Shown: positions 17,509 through 25,313 of the stretch, piece after piece
Numbering within the stretch: position 1 is the first letter of the stretch
Layout: the number at the start of each line of letters is the position of its first letter
Position numbers and translations under genes: made by a program
The notes under the pieces: generated by a model
What the model was told of the DNA's origin: nothing
The model's input: only the letters and a program-made list of their open reading frames with translations
The model's database searches: none
DNA from: Deltaproteobacteria bacterium
Lineage (GTDB): Bacteria > Myxococcota > Myxococcia > Myxococcales > SZAS-1
NCBI GenBank assembly: GCA_018266075.1
Contig: JAFEBB010000006.1
Span: 124,001-188,000, forward strand
DNA length: 64,000 nt
Direction: 5' to 3'

Positions 17509-18215
17509 TCGCCCGTCTTCTCGCCGATGAACCCGTCCTGCTTGTCGCGGAAGAGCAGGTTGAACGAGGTCAGCGAGCCGTAGCACTTGGTGATGTACTG
17601 CTCCATCTCCACCTTCTCGGCGTCGCTGAGCTTGGGGTGCGCGTTGATCTTCTGCTCCAGCACGCGCAGGCGATCGCGCACCATCACCACTTTGTGGAAG
17701 AGCGCGTCGACGGGCAGCTCCTTGGCCTGAAGCGCGGCGTCGTGCGGCTTGATGAGGATGGTGCCGCCTTCCCACTTGGGCGCGAGGGGCACGTGCGACG
17801 ACTCGCCGATCGCCTCGCGGATGATGGCCTTGAGCTCTTCGCGGGTCATGTTCCAGTCCTCTCCGAGATCGACGTCGGGAACCTGCGGCGCAGGCGCGTC
17901 CACGTGGCCCAGCTCGCGGCCGTGGCGAACCACGGTGGGCGCGATGTTCTGCATCCGGTGCGCACGTTCGCGTTTGGGAGCCTCGGGCAGCGCGGTGGGG
18001 ATCGCCGCGTCGCGCGCGAGGAAGCTCGAGCAGATGGGCGCCTCGGGCGGAAACAGCCCGCGGCCCGGCATCACCCGGCAGTTGCCCACCCAGGCCCCGG
18101 CGTCGTTGCGCGAGTGGACCTTCCAGAGCCGACAGCGGCCGCACGCCTTCGCGGGCAGGTCGCTCGGCAGGACGAACTCGTCCGGGGGCGCAGCGGGCTG
18201 GTTCTCGTCGGCCAC
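17505..18215 (-). CDS. Hypothetical protein with N-terminal four-Cys motif
   Basis: A 236-residue cytoplasmic protein. Residues 24-65 carry CGRCRLW, NCRVMP and ICSSFL, four Cys that could form a zinc or iron-sulfur site. The second half is helical, with a TREELKAIIREAI-like segment and a final LFRDKQDGFIGEK. No known domain. It is last in a minus-strand run headed by rel, 41 bases after the third small lipoprotein gene, so it is probably in that operon. Confidence 0.7.
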   Translation of the reverse strand: MADENQPAAPPDEFVLPSDLPAKACGRCRLWKVHSRNDAGAWVGNCRVMPGRGLFPPEAPICSSFLARDAAIPTALPEAPKRERAHRMQNIAPTVVRHGRELGHVDAPAPQVPDVDLGEDWNMTREELKAIIREAIGESSHVPLAPKWEGGTILIKPHDAALQAKELPVDALFHKVVMVRDRLRVLEQKINAHPKLSDAEKVEMEQYITKCYGSLTSFNLLFRDKQDGFIGEKTGD

Positions 18216-18256
18216 GGCGGCACCCTAGATCCGAGCGCCTCGCGTGCCAAGGCCGG

Positions 18257-18550
18257 CTACTTGCCTGGTGTGGCGGCGGGCATCACGTCCTTCTGGCAGC
18301 GCTCGATGCCGCTCGACGTGTCGCAGTACTCGCCGGGGCCACAGTTCCCGCCGCAGGGCTTGGCCTGGGCCTTCTTCTTCTCGGTCGGGTCGATGGCCGT
18401 GGGCTTGGCCAGCGGATCCGGCTCGCCCAGGCCCGGCGCGTAGTGCGCGTTCTCGTGGTCCGGATCCATCGTGGCCCGCGGCGCGTCGCTGTTGCTGCTC
18501 GCGCAGGCGCCGAGCAGGACCGTGGTGAGGAGCAGGGTGGGGAGTCGCAT
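18257..18550 (-). CDS. Small Cys-rich lipoprotein (third of a tandem set)
   Basis: A 97-residue lipoprotein: signal peptide with lipobox LGAC, a charged linker and a short Cys cluster (PCGGNCGPGEYCDT, then ERCQ). The cluster corresponds to the second half of the motif found in the two upstream lipoproteins, which supports tandem duplication with loss of the first half. It lies 9 bases after the previous gene. Confidence 0.7.
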   Translation of the reverse strand: MRLPTLLLTTVLLGACASSNSDAPRATMDPDHENAHYAPGLGEPDPLAKPTAIDPTEKKKAQAKPCGGNCGPGEYCDTSSGIERCQKDVMPAATPGK

Positions 18551-18559
18551 GGTGGGGGC

Positions 18560-18937
18560 TCACTTCGGCGGGTTGGCCGCCGCGGACTTGATCGTCGGAT
18601 CGAACGGCTTGGGCTCATCGGGCTTGGCCGTGACCTTGGTGTCGAGCGCGGCCTTCGCCTCGGCAGCGGGGATGCAGCGGCCCACGCCGTCGCGCTCGTC
18701 GCAGACTTCGTCTTCGCCGCAGGCTGCGTGGCAGGGCAGGGCCTCGCAGGTGCCGGTGCGCGGCTCGCAGTAGGTGCCGTACACGCAGTCGGCGTAGCAG
18801 AGGCCCTGGGCGCGCTGGGCACCCGAAGCCGTGGCCGCGGCGGCGGTGTTGATGGCTGCGTCCACCGCCATGCCCGGGCCGTTGTAGCTCGCGCAGCCCG
18901 AGAGCAGCATCAGCACCGGTGCGCGAAGGCGACGCAT
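18560..18937 (-). CDS. Small Cys-rich lipoprotein (second of a tandem set)
   Basis: A 125-residue lipoprotein with lipobox LSGC, an Ala-rich stretch, and eight Cys in the order CYADCVYGTYC, CEALPCHAACG, EVCDE, RCIP. The spacing matches the upstream neighbour closely. The eight Cys probably form disulfides in the envelope. No enzyme motif. It starts 21 bases after the previous gene ends. Confidence 0.75.
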   Translation of the reverse strand: MRRLRAPVLMLLSGCASYNGPGMAVDAAINTAAAATASGAQRAQGLCYADCVYGTYCEPRTGTCEALPCHAACGEDEVCDERDGVGRCIPAAEAKAALDTKVTAKPDEPKPFDPTIKSAAANPPK

Positions 18938-18958
18938 GCCCGGATTCTAGCAGCGACG

Positions 18959-19366
18959 TTAGGGCGACGCCCCGGGCACATCCGGGTGCTGCGGGGAGCT
19001 GGGCGGCGCCGAGGAGAGCGGCGGGGTCGTCCCGATGGGCAGCTTCTCGTCGGCGTTGGCGTCGTGCTTCTGGGTCACGGCCAGGCCCGGGGCGGGCACG
19101 CACTTCTCGCTGGTGGCGGTCACCTGGCAGGTCTCGTTGGGGCCGCACGCGTCGCGGCATGGCAACGTGTCGCAGAGCTTGGTCTTCAGGTTACACGTGG
19201 TGCCGGGCGCGCAGATGGTGAAGCACTCGCCGGTCGCCACGCGCGCGCCGCCGACGGCTGTGGCGAGCGCCACGTTGGCCAACGCGCCGGCCCCAGCCGC
19301 GGCCGGGGTGGGCGCGCTGCGACAGCCCGCGAGGACCAGCACGCTCAGCAATGCAAGCCGCTTCAT
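18959..19366 (-). CDS. Small Cys-rich lipoprotein (first of a tandem set)
   Basis: A 135-residue lipoprotein with lipobox LAGC. The Cys motif reads CFTICAPGTTC, CDTLPCRDACG, ETCQV, KCVP, followed by a Pro/Ser-rich tail. Its ATG overlaps the rel stop codon by one base (TGATG), so translation is probably coupled to rel. The longer frame in the same register runs antisense-like through rel and is not used. Confidence 0.75.
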   Translation of the reverse strand: MKRLALLSVLVLAGCRSAPTPAAAGAGALANVALATAVGGARVATGECFTICAPGTTCNLKTKLCDTLPCRDACGPNETCQVTATSEKCVPAPGLAVTQKHDANADEKLPIGTTPPLSSAPPSSPQHPDVPGASP

Positions 19367-21558
19367 CAAACGCGCTCGACCGAGAACACGCCGTGGATGC
19401 GCTCGATGGTCTGCATCACCTCGGTGAGCTGCTTGAGATCCGAGATGGTGACCTCGAAGGTGTTCACGGCGCGGTCGTCGCCGGTGGCGCGGCAGTTGGC
19501 CTGCGAGATGTTCACGCCCTTGGAATTGAAGGTCTGGCTGATGTCCGCGAGCATGCCGGGGCGATCCGCGCTGAGGATGCGCAGCGTGACCGGGCGCTTG
19601 AAGTCGCCCTTGATGTCCCAGCTCACGTCCACGCGGCGCTCGGGATCGGTGGAGAGCGCCTTCTCGCAGCCCACGGTGTGCACGGTGACGCCGCGGCCGC
19701 GGGTGATGAAGCCCACGATGTGATCGCCCGGCACCGGGTTGCAGCAGCGGCCGAAGCGCACCAGCACGTCGTCGATGCCGCCGATCTTCACGCCGCCGGT
19801 GCGCTCGCGCGCGCCCGGGACGATCTTGCGAACCGCCTCGGTGAAGCGGGTGAGCCCGTTCTTGGGCGCCTCGGGGGCGTTGGAGAGCGCCTTCTCTTTT
19901 TCGGCGAGCTCCTCGGGGCCGATGAGCCGCGCGAGGATCTGCGGGCCGGTGAGCTTGCCGTAGCCCAGGGCCACGAGCATGTCCTCGTGGGTGCGGTAGC
20001 CGAGGTCGGCGCCGACCTTGTCCAGGTCGCCGCTCTTGATGGCCTTGTTGAGGTTGACGCTGAACTTTTTGAACTCGCGCTCGGCGAGCTCGCGGCCCAG
20101 CTCCAGGCTCTTCTGACGCTGCTGCGCCTTGATGTACTGGCGGATCCGCGCCTGCGCGCGCGAGGTCTTGACGAACGTCAGCCAGTCCTTGCTCGGCGTG
20201 CCGCTCGGCGAGGTCAGAATCTCGATCGTGTCGCCGTTCTTGAGCTTGTAGCGGAGCGGGGTGATCTTGCCGTTCACCTTGGCGCCCACGCACTTCTCGC
20301 CCACGGCCGAGTGCACGCTGAAGGCGAAGTCCACGGGCGTGGCGCCGCGCGGGAGGCTCTTCACGTCGCCGCGAGGGGTGAACACGAAGACCTCGTCGGT
20401 GAAGAGGTCCACCTTCACCGTCTCGAGGAACTCCTTCGGATCCTTGAGGTCCTGCTGCCACTCCATGAGCTGGCGCAGCCAGGCGAACTTCTCGTCGTCC
20501 TTGGTGAGAGCGCCCTTGCCCTCTTTGTAGGCCCAGTGCGCCGCGATGCCTTCCTCGGCGATCCGGTTCATCTCCTCGGTGCGGATCTGCACCTCGATGC
20601 GGTCGCCGAACGGCCCAATCACCGTGGTGTGCAACGACTGGTACATGTTCGGCTTGGGGATGGCGATGAAGTCCTTGAAGCGGCCCGGCACCGGCTTCCA
20701 CATCGAGTGGATCAGGCCCAGCGCCTCGTAGCAGCCCGGCATCTGCTTGGTGATGATGCGGAAGGCGATCACGTCCTGGACTTGATCGAACTCGATGCCC
20801 TGGCTGCGCATCTTCTTGTAGATGCTGTAGCTGTGCTTGAAGCGGCCGTGGACCGCGGCCTCCAGGTTGTTCTCCTTCAGCTTGGCCTGGATGAGCTCGA
20901 TGACCTCTTCGATGTAGCGCTCGCGCTCGCGCTTGCGCTTGGCGATCTTCTCCTGGAGGTCGGCGTAGTCCTTGGGCTTGAGGTACTTGAAGCTCAGGTC
21001 CTCGAGCTCGGTCTTGATCCAGCTGATGCCCAGGCGGTTGGCCAGCGGCGCGTAGATGTCGAGGGTCTCCTGGGCGATGCGCTGCTGCTTCTCAGGCGCC
21101 ATGTGCTCGAGCGTCCGCATGTTGTGCGTGCGGTCGGCGAGCTTCACCAGGATGACGCGGATGTCCCGCGCCATGGCCACGATCATCTTGCGGAAGTTCT
21201 CGGCCTGCTTCTCTTCGACGGTGGCCGTGGTGGCCACGGAGAACTGGCCCAGCTTGGTGACGCCGTCGACGAGCTCGGTGATCTCGCGCGAGAAGAGCTC
21301 GGTGAGCTCCTCGGGGGTGGCGAGGGTGTCCTCGATGGTGTCGTGGAGGAGGCCGGTGACGATGCTGGCCTCGTCGAGCTTGAGCTCGGCGAGGATGCCG
21401 GCCACCTCGAGCGGGTGGATGAGGTAGGGCTCGCCCGACTTCCGGATCTGACCCTGGTGCACCTTGGCCGAGTAGACGTAGGCCTTCTTGATGAGGTCGA
21501 GGTCGGGATCGGGGTGGTACGCCTTGACGCGTTCCAGGATGTCGTTGAGACGCAGCAT
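19366..21558 (-). CDS. rel: Bifunctional (p)ppGpp synthetase/hydrolase
   Basis: A 730-residue RelA/SpoT homologue of standard length. In order: HD hydrolase domain (HPLEVAG, LLHDTIEDT), synthetase domain (FDQVQDVIAFRI, GRFKDFIA, YQSLHTTVIG), TGS domain (VFTPRGDVKSLPRGATPVD), a helical part with CCNPVPGD, and a C-terminal ACT domain. Intact HD residues argue for both synthesis and hydrolysis of the alarmone. It heads a minus-strand run with three lipoproteins. The leader contains a candidate promoter and a small T-tailed hairpin. Confidence 0.97.
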   Translation of the reverse strand: MLRLNDILERVKAYHPDPDLDLIKKAYVYSAKVHQGQIRKSGEPYLIHPLEVAGILAELKLDEASIVTGLLHDTIEDTLATPEELTELFSREITELVDGVTKLGQFSVATTATVEEKQAENFRKMIVAMARDIRVILVKLADRTHNMRTLEHMAPEKQQRIAQETLDIYAPLANRLGISWIKTELEDLSFKYLKPKDYADLQEKIAKRKRERERYIEEVIELIQAKLKENNLEAAVHGRFKHSYSIYKKMRSQGIEFDQVQDVIAFRIITKQMPGCYEALGLIHSMWKPVPGRFKDFIAIPKPNMYQSLHTTVIGPFGDRIEVQIRTEEMNRIAEEGIAAHWAYKEGKGALTKDDEKFAWLRQLMEWQQDLKDPKEFLETVKVDLFTDEVFVFTPRGDVKSLPRGATPVDFAFSVHSAVGEKCVGAKVNGKITPLRYKLKNGDTIEILTSPSGTPSKDWLTFVKTSRAQARIRQYIKAQQRQKSLELGRELAEREFKKFSVNLNKAIKSGDLDKVGADLGYRTHEDMLVALGYGKLTGPQILARLIGPEELAEKEKALSNAPEAPKNGLTRFTEAVRKIVPGARERTGGVKIGGIDDVLVRFGRCCNPVPGDHIVGFITRGRGVTVHTVGCEKALSTDPERRVDVSWDIKGDFKRPVTLRILSADRPGMLADISQTFNSKGVNISQANCRATGDDRAVNTFEVTISDLKQLTEVMQTIERIHGVFSVERV

Positions 21559-21610
21559 GCGCTCGTCGCGCTACCCCTCTGGACCGACGAATTTCCCCGT
21601 GCGGCCGCTG

Positions 21611-21628
21611 AAAAACCGGCCCGCCGGT
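21611..21628 (-). terminator. Short GC hairpin with T tail in the rel leader
   Basis: On the minus strand, ACCGG-CGGG-CCGGT is followed by TTTT. It lies about 55 bases before the rel start codon and 170 bases after the transglycosylase stop. It could end the upstream transcript or attenuate rel; the 5-bp stem is marginal. Confidence 0.35.
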
Positions 21629-21654
21629 CCTCGGGGTGTCGTCGGCCGGAAGGA

Positions 21655-21683
21655 ACGATATCGCCCCGCACCCACGACCGCAA
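21655..21683 (-). promoter_or_regulatory. Candidate rel promoter
   Basis: Minus strand TTGCGG (21678-21683) and TATCGT (21655-21660) with a 17-base spacer, about 97 bases before the start codon. The match to sigma-70 boxes is partial. Confidence 0.3.
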
Positions 21684-21794
21684 CCGACGCGGTGCATCAT
21701 TTTTGGGGCGAGTTTGTCCGCGGGTTGACGGAGGCAGGGGCGGGCAGCGAGGAGACGCTCGCCGTTTCTGCAGACCTTCCCGGTGCGGCCCCGA

Positions 21795-23903
21795 TCAGAA
21801 GTCGGCCCCCGGACGCGGCGTCGGCAGCGCGGCCTCCAGCGGCATCGCGGGCGAGCGGTCGCCGTAGAGCGCGCGGTAGGCGAGGTAGTCGCCCACCACG
21901 TTCTTCACGTAGAGCCGCGTCTCGCGGAACGGGATGGCCTCGACGAACTCGTCGAAGGGCAGGTTCCCGTTCTTCTCCATCCAGCCGTTCACGCTTTGTG
22001 GGCCGGCGTTGTAGGCCGCGGCCGCGAGCCCCGCGTGTCCGAACCGCCCCGCGAGCTCGGCCAGGTACCAGACCCCCAGCGGAACTTCGGTGTCGGGCCG
22101 GTGCAGATCGGGGCCGCTGGGCAGATCCTTCTCGCCCAGCAGCCCGGCGATCTTCTGCGCCGTCGGCGCGAGCATCTGCATGAGCCCGATCGCGCGCGCG
22201 CCCGATTCCACGCGCGGATCGAACGCGCTCTCGCGCCGCATGATCGCCCACGCGAACGCGGGGTCGAGCCCGAACGACTGGGCCGCGGGCTCCACCAGCT
22301 CGGGATACGCCCGCGGATAGAGGAGCGCGAGCGCCGACGGATTCTTCTCCTCGAGCGCCTTGTGCCAGAGCCGGCCGTTCGCGACGGCGTACGCGCGGCC
22401 CCACTCGCCCAGCCCCACGCAGAACGCGGCGAGCTGCGCGGAGGCGTCGGGATCGTGCGTGGAGCGGATGGCGGCATCGAGCGCCTCGCCGCGCTCGTTC
22501 CAGAGCCCGACGTCGGAGAGCGCCTGGGCGAGCACCGCGAGAGTTCCGAGCGTGGTGCCGACGTTGCCTTGCGGCGGCGCGAGCGCAGCCGTGGGCGCGG
22601 GCGGCTCGGGCGGCTTGCCCAGCTCGGCGAGGCGCACGCGCGAGAGGGCCGCGTAGAACCCGAGCGGCGCGGCGCGGATGCAGCTGCGGAAGAGCGGGTC
22701 GGCGTCCTTCGGTGCGGAGAGCTTCGCCTCCCAATAGAGCGCCTGCGGCACCAGCGACGACGCCGGGTAGCGCTTCACCAGTCGCTCGAAGCCGTCGTGG
22801 GCGCGGGGCTTGTCGCCGGCGCGCAGGGCGGCGTACGCGGCGAACCACGCGGCCTCGTCCGATTTGCGCGAGCTCGGGCGCTGGCTCAGGTACTGCTCGA
22901 ACCGCGCGATGGCGTCGGCGTACTGGCCTTTGTCGAAGGGCAGGAAGGCGTCGAGGAACGCGGCGTCGTCGCCGGTGCGATCGCGACGCTTGCCCACGGC
23001 GTCGAAGAGCGCGTCCGCGGTCTTCATGTCCCCGCGTCGCCAGGCCGCACGCGCGAGCAGCGTCTGCGCCTCCGCCGCGGGCTCGGACTTCGGCGCGGCC
23101 CTCACCGCCGCATTGAGGGCGTCCGTCGCTGCGGGCCGCTCCTTCAGCTCGGCCAGCGCGCGCGCTTTCAGGAGCAGCAAGCGCGCGCGCAACTCGCCGC
23201 GGGGCTTGAGCCCGATCCCCAGCTCGGCCTCGGCCGCCGCCGCCGCTGGACCGACGTGCTCGAAGAGCCGCTTCGCCCGCTGCAGCCGATCCTCGGGACG
23301 CGCCTGCTTTCCGAAGGTCGCTTCGAGCGTCGCGGCAGCCGGGTGCTCGGCGTAGGTGAGCCAGAGCTGGTGCTCGGTGTCGCGCGCGCCCTTGGCGTCG
23401 CCGCAGCCCGCCTGCGCGCGGGACATGGCCGAGAGCCACTCTGCGGTCTTCTCCGCGTGCGGCCGGGACTTGAAGGCGGCCACCGCGTCGCAGCTCTTCC
23501 CCGAAGCCAGCAACGCGTCGCCAAGCCGACCCGCCGCGCGCGAGGCGAGCGCGTCGATCACCGCGCCATCGCGTGCCGCCGTGAACGGCGCCACCGCGCC
23601 CGCGGGATCGCCCGCGTAGAAGCGCGCGTCGCCGAGCGCGAGCTGATGGTACGGCTCCAGCGCGCCCAGGTGTCCCGCGGGAAACTCGAGGAACTTCACC
23701 GCCGCCGCGTGATCGCCGAGATCGTGCGCCGCCACGCCGGCGATGAGCCGCGCGCGCTCCACGTCGGAGCCGCCCGCGGCGATCACCTTCTCCGCTTCCG
23801 CTCGGGCGAGAACATCGTCCTGTTCGCCCAGTGCAGATGCTGCCTTCGCCAGCGGCGCAGGAGGGGCCGCGAGGATCACCAGGCTGAGCAGGACGGCCGT
23901 CAC
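21795..23903 (-). CDS. Soluble lytic murein transglycosylase (SLT, family 1)
   Basis: A periplasmic enzyme of 702 residues. I chose the GTG at 23903 because GGAG lies upstream and the product then begins with a signal peptide (AVLLSLVILAAPPAPLAKA); the frame extends 10 codons further. Residues about 25-500 are a helical superhelix with TPR-like repeats. The C-terminal catalytic domain shows AWAIMRRESAFDPRVES with the catalytic Glu, then GLMQMLAPTA and AAYNAGP. It cleaves peptidoglycan glycan strands to 1,6-anhydro products. Upstream of rel on the same strand, 236 bases apart. Confidence 0.92.
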   Translation of the reverse strand: MTAVLLSLVILAAPPAPLAKAASALGEQDDVLARAEAEKVIAAGGSDVERARLIAGVAAHDLGDHAAAVKFLEFPAGHLGALEPYHQLALGDARFYAGDPAGAVAPFTAARDGAVIDALASRAAGRLGDALLASGKSCDAVAAFKSRPHAEKTAEWLSAMSRAQAGCGDAKGARDTEHQLWLTYAEHPAAATLEATFGKQARPEDRLQRAKRLFEHVGPAAAAAEAELGIGLKPRGELRARLLLLKARALAELKERPAATDALNAAVRAAPKSEPAAEAQTLLARAAWRRGDMKTADALFDAVGKRRDRTGDDAAFLDAFLPFDKGQYADAIARFEQYLSQRPSSRKSDEAAWFAAYAALRAGDKPRAHDGFERLVKRYPASSLVPQALYWEAKLSAPKDADPLFRSCIRAAPLGFYAALSRVRLAELGKPPEPPAPTAALAPPQGNVGTTLGTLAVLAQALSDVGLWNERGEALDAAIRSTHDPDASAQLAAFCVGLGEWGRAYAVANGRLWHKALEEKNPSALALLYPRAYPELVEPAAQSFGLDPAFAWAIMRRESAFDPRVESGARAIGLMQMLAPTAQKIAGLLGEKDLPSGPDLHRPDTEVPLGVWYLAELAGRFGHAGLAAAAYNAGPQSVNGWMEKNGNLPFDEFVEAIPFRETRLYVKNVVGDYLAYRALYGDRSPAMPLEAALPTPRPGADF

Positions 23904-24169
23904 TTCACACTCCAGGGGTACCCGAGTTGACAACGGCCGCGGCGAAAATCAATAGTGCGCGCCGTTCGAGGGGGCCCACGCATCCTAGGTCGTTCGGCGA
24001 CCATTCTGGGGGCCGCTTCCACGGCAGCACCGCGGTGATTACACTGCGGCCGACGTGACGCGACGCGTAGGCCACATCTGAGCACACGAGGTCCGTCGGG
24101 AGCAGATGCAGGAGCAGGTGAAGCGAAACGGGCGGGGGCCCATAGCGGGAATACGGAGGACGCTCACCC

Positions 24170-24409
24170 ATGAAGCCTTTTCCAACCGAATTGCCGGCGC
24201 CCATCAACCCCGAGGCTCACGGAAAGAGCCCCTCGGTCGAGGCACACCGCAATCTCTTCTGCCACCACTACGACGGCTGCCTCGACGAGGCGGTCAAGAA
24301 GGGGTGGAACAGCTTCACCTGCATGGCCTGCCCGCTGTACGGGGTGAACAACCCCGACAAGTGGGAGGGCGGCATCGAGGGCTTCGCCACCCAGCGCCGG
24401 GTGGTCTAG
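24170..24409 (+). CDS. Small conserved-looking Cys/His-rich protein, 79 residues
   Basis: A short soluble protein with FCHHYDGCLD and FTCMACPLYG: four Cys and two His that could bind zinc or iron. GGAGGA lies nine bases before the ATG. No signal peptide. I do not recognise a named family. It stands alone between the minus-strand transglycosylase and the next small ORF, with 235 bases of leader in which I found no convincing promoter. Confidence 0.7.
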   Translation: MKPFPTELPAPINPEAHGKSPSVEAHRNLFCHHYDGCLDEAVKKGWNSFTCMACPLYGVNNPDKWEGGIEGFATQRRVV

Positions 24410-24646
24410 CTCCGCCTCGACGAACCTCGGGCCAGGGTTTTCCCCGGGCCCACCCTCAAATCTTCGAGCACCTGCGGCGTCTCCGGACACCTGCGTCGCG
24501 CCAGCCGCGGTCGAGCTCGGCCGCGTTCACGCGGGCGTCACGCGTTGTCGACGTCGTTTCGCGGCGTTGCGCGGAGCGGTTTTAGGGCTGCGAGCTGGCG
24601 AGCGTCTTGCTTTGCGTTGGGCCGTCGATGTTGTTGGGAGGCCGCA

Positions 24647-24763
24647 ATGCGCCGCAAGCTCGTCCGCCGTTCGATCCGTCCCGCTGGCATCCAGGCCATG
24701 AGCCCGAGCCTGTACGCGCAGGTCCGCGCTGCGATCCGCGCGTTGGTTCCCGCTCGCGCCTAA
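24647..24763 (+). CDS. Possible 38-residue basic peptide
   Basis: A short ORF starting MRRKLVRRSIRPAGIQAM, preceded by GGGAGG five bases before the ATG, and ending 27 bases before the convergent FYDLN gene. Net charge is strongly positive with a final AAIRALVPARA helix. It has the layout of a small ribosome-associated or antimicrobial-type peptide, but nothing identifies it. The region 24410-24640 otherwise shows no gene. Confidence 0.4.
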   Translation: MRRKLVRRSIRPAGIQAMSPSLYAQVRAAIRALVPARA

Positions 24764-24790
24764 TCGGCGGTCGGTCGCGGCTCGCGGACG

Positions 24791-25069
24791 CTACGCGTCG
24801 TCGTCGGGCTCGTCCTCGACGTCCTCGTCGCCGGCCTCTTCGAGCTCGTCGGCGTCCTCATCTTCATCGCCGGCTGCATCCTCGACCTCCGGCTCCACCG
24901 CCACCGGCGCCTTCTCGCGCGGCGCGCGCTTGCTCGCCGGCTTGAGCGCCGGGCTCTCGCGCTGGTCCGCCCCGCACTTGGGGCAGAGCGGCTCCGGCTT
25001 CTTCAAGTCGTAGAACTTCGTGCCGCACTTGAAGCAGGTGAACTTGGTACCCAGGTCCTTGGCCGGCAT
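24791..25069 (-). CDS. FYDLN-acid domain protein (TIGR02300-like)
   Basis: A 92-residue protein: KDLGTKFTCFKCGTKFYDLK, then LCPKCGADQ, i.e. two CxxC zinc-ribbon halves around the FYDL signature, followed by a basic segment and a tail of almost pure Asp/Glu. This is the layout of the FYDLN_acid family, whose function is unknown. A good promoter lies upstream on the minus strand. Divergent from the AgmX-like gene. Confidence 0.88.
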   Translation of the reverse strand: MPAKDLGTKFTCFKCGTKFYDLKKPEPLCPKCGADQRESPALKPASKRAPREKAPVAVEPEVEDAAGDEDEDADELEEAGDEDVEDEPDDDA

Positions 25070-25124
25070 CGTGGCGCGTTCCTCGTTGCGAGGGCGAATA
25101 CCCGTGGATGACAGGGGCGGCTGA

Positions 25125-25151
25125 ATTAGACAACCGCCCGGAAGGTGTCAA
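25125..25151 (-). promoter_or_regulatory. Promoter of the FYDLN gene
   Basis: Minus strand TTGACA (25146-25151), a 15-base spacer and TCTAAT (25125-25130, five of six consensus bases), about 56 bases before the start codon. Confidence 0.6.
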
Positions 25152-25313
25152 GGAAACGCAGCGCGCGACGCCCCGTGAGGCCGTTGTGGCCGGCGTTGCT
25201 TGCGGGTGGGCCATCGCCTACCATGGCGCTCTCCCAACCGCGGGATTCCTCCGCCGGGCTGGCTGTGCCAGAGCGCTCGCGCGCGACGGCGCACAGGGGA
25301 ACGGACGCGCGAC

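Noticed and set aside
19351-21867. 838-codon plus frame opposite rel
   Set aside because: Leu/Asp/Val/Gly-rich mirror of rel with no domain.
21783-23930. 715-codon plus frame opposite the transglycosylase
   Set aside because: Shadow frame; the minus strand carries the catalytic SLT motifs.
23927-23932. TTGACA as a promoter box upstream of the 79-residue gene
   Set aside because: No -10 box at 15-18 bases downstream.
24410-24646. Terminator after the 79-residue gene (GGGCC ... GGGCCC)
   Set aside because: The arms do not pair beyond three bases when aligned, and there is no T tract.
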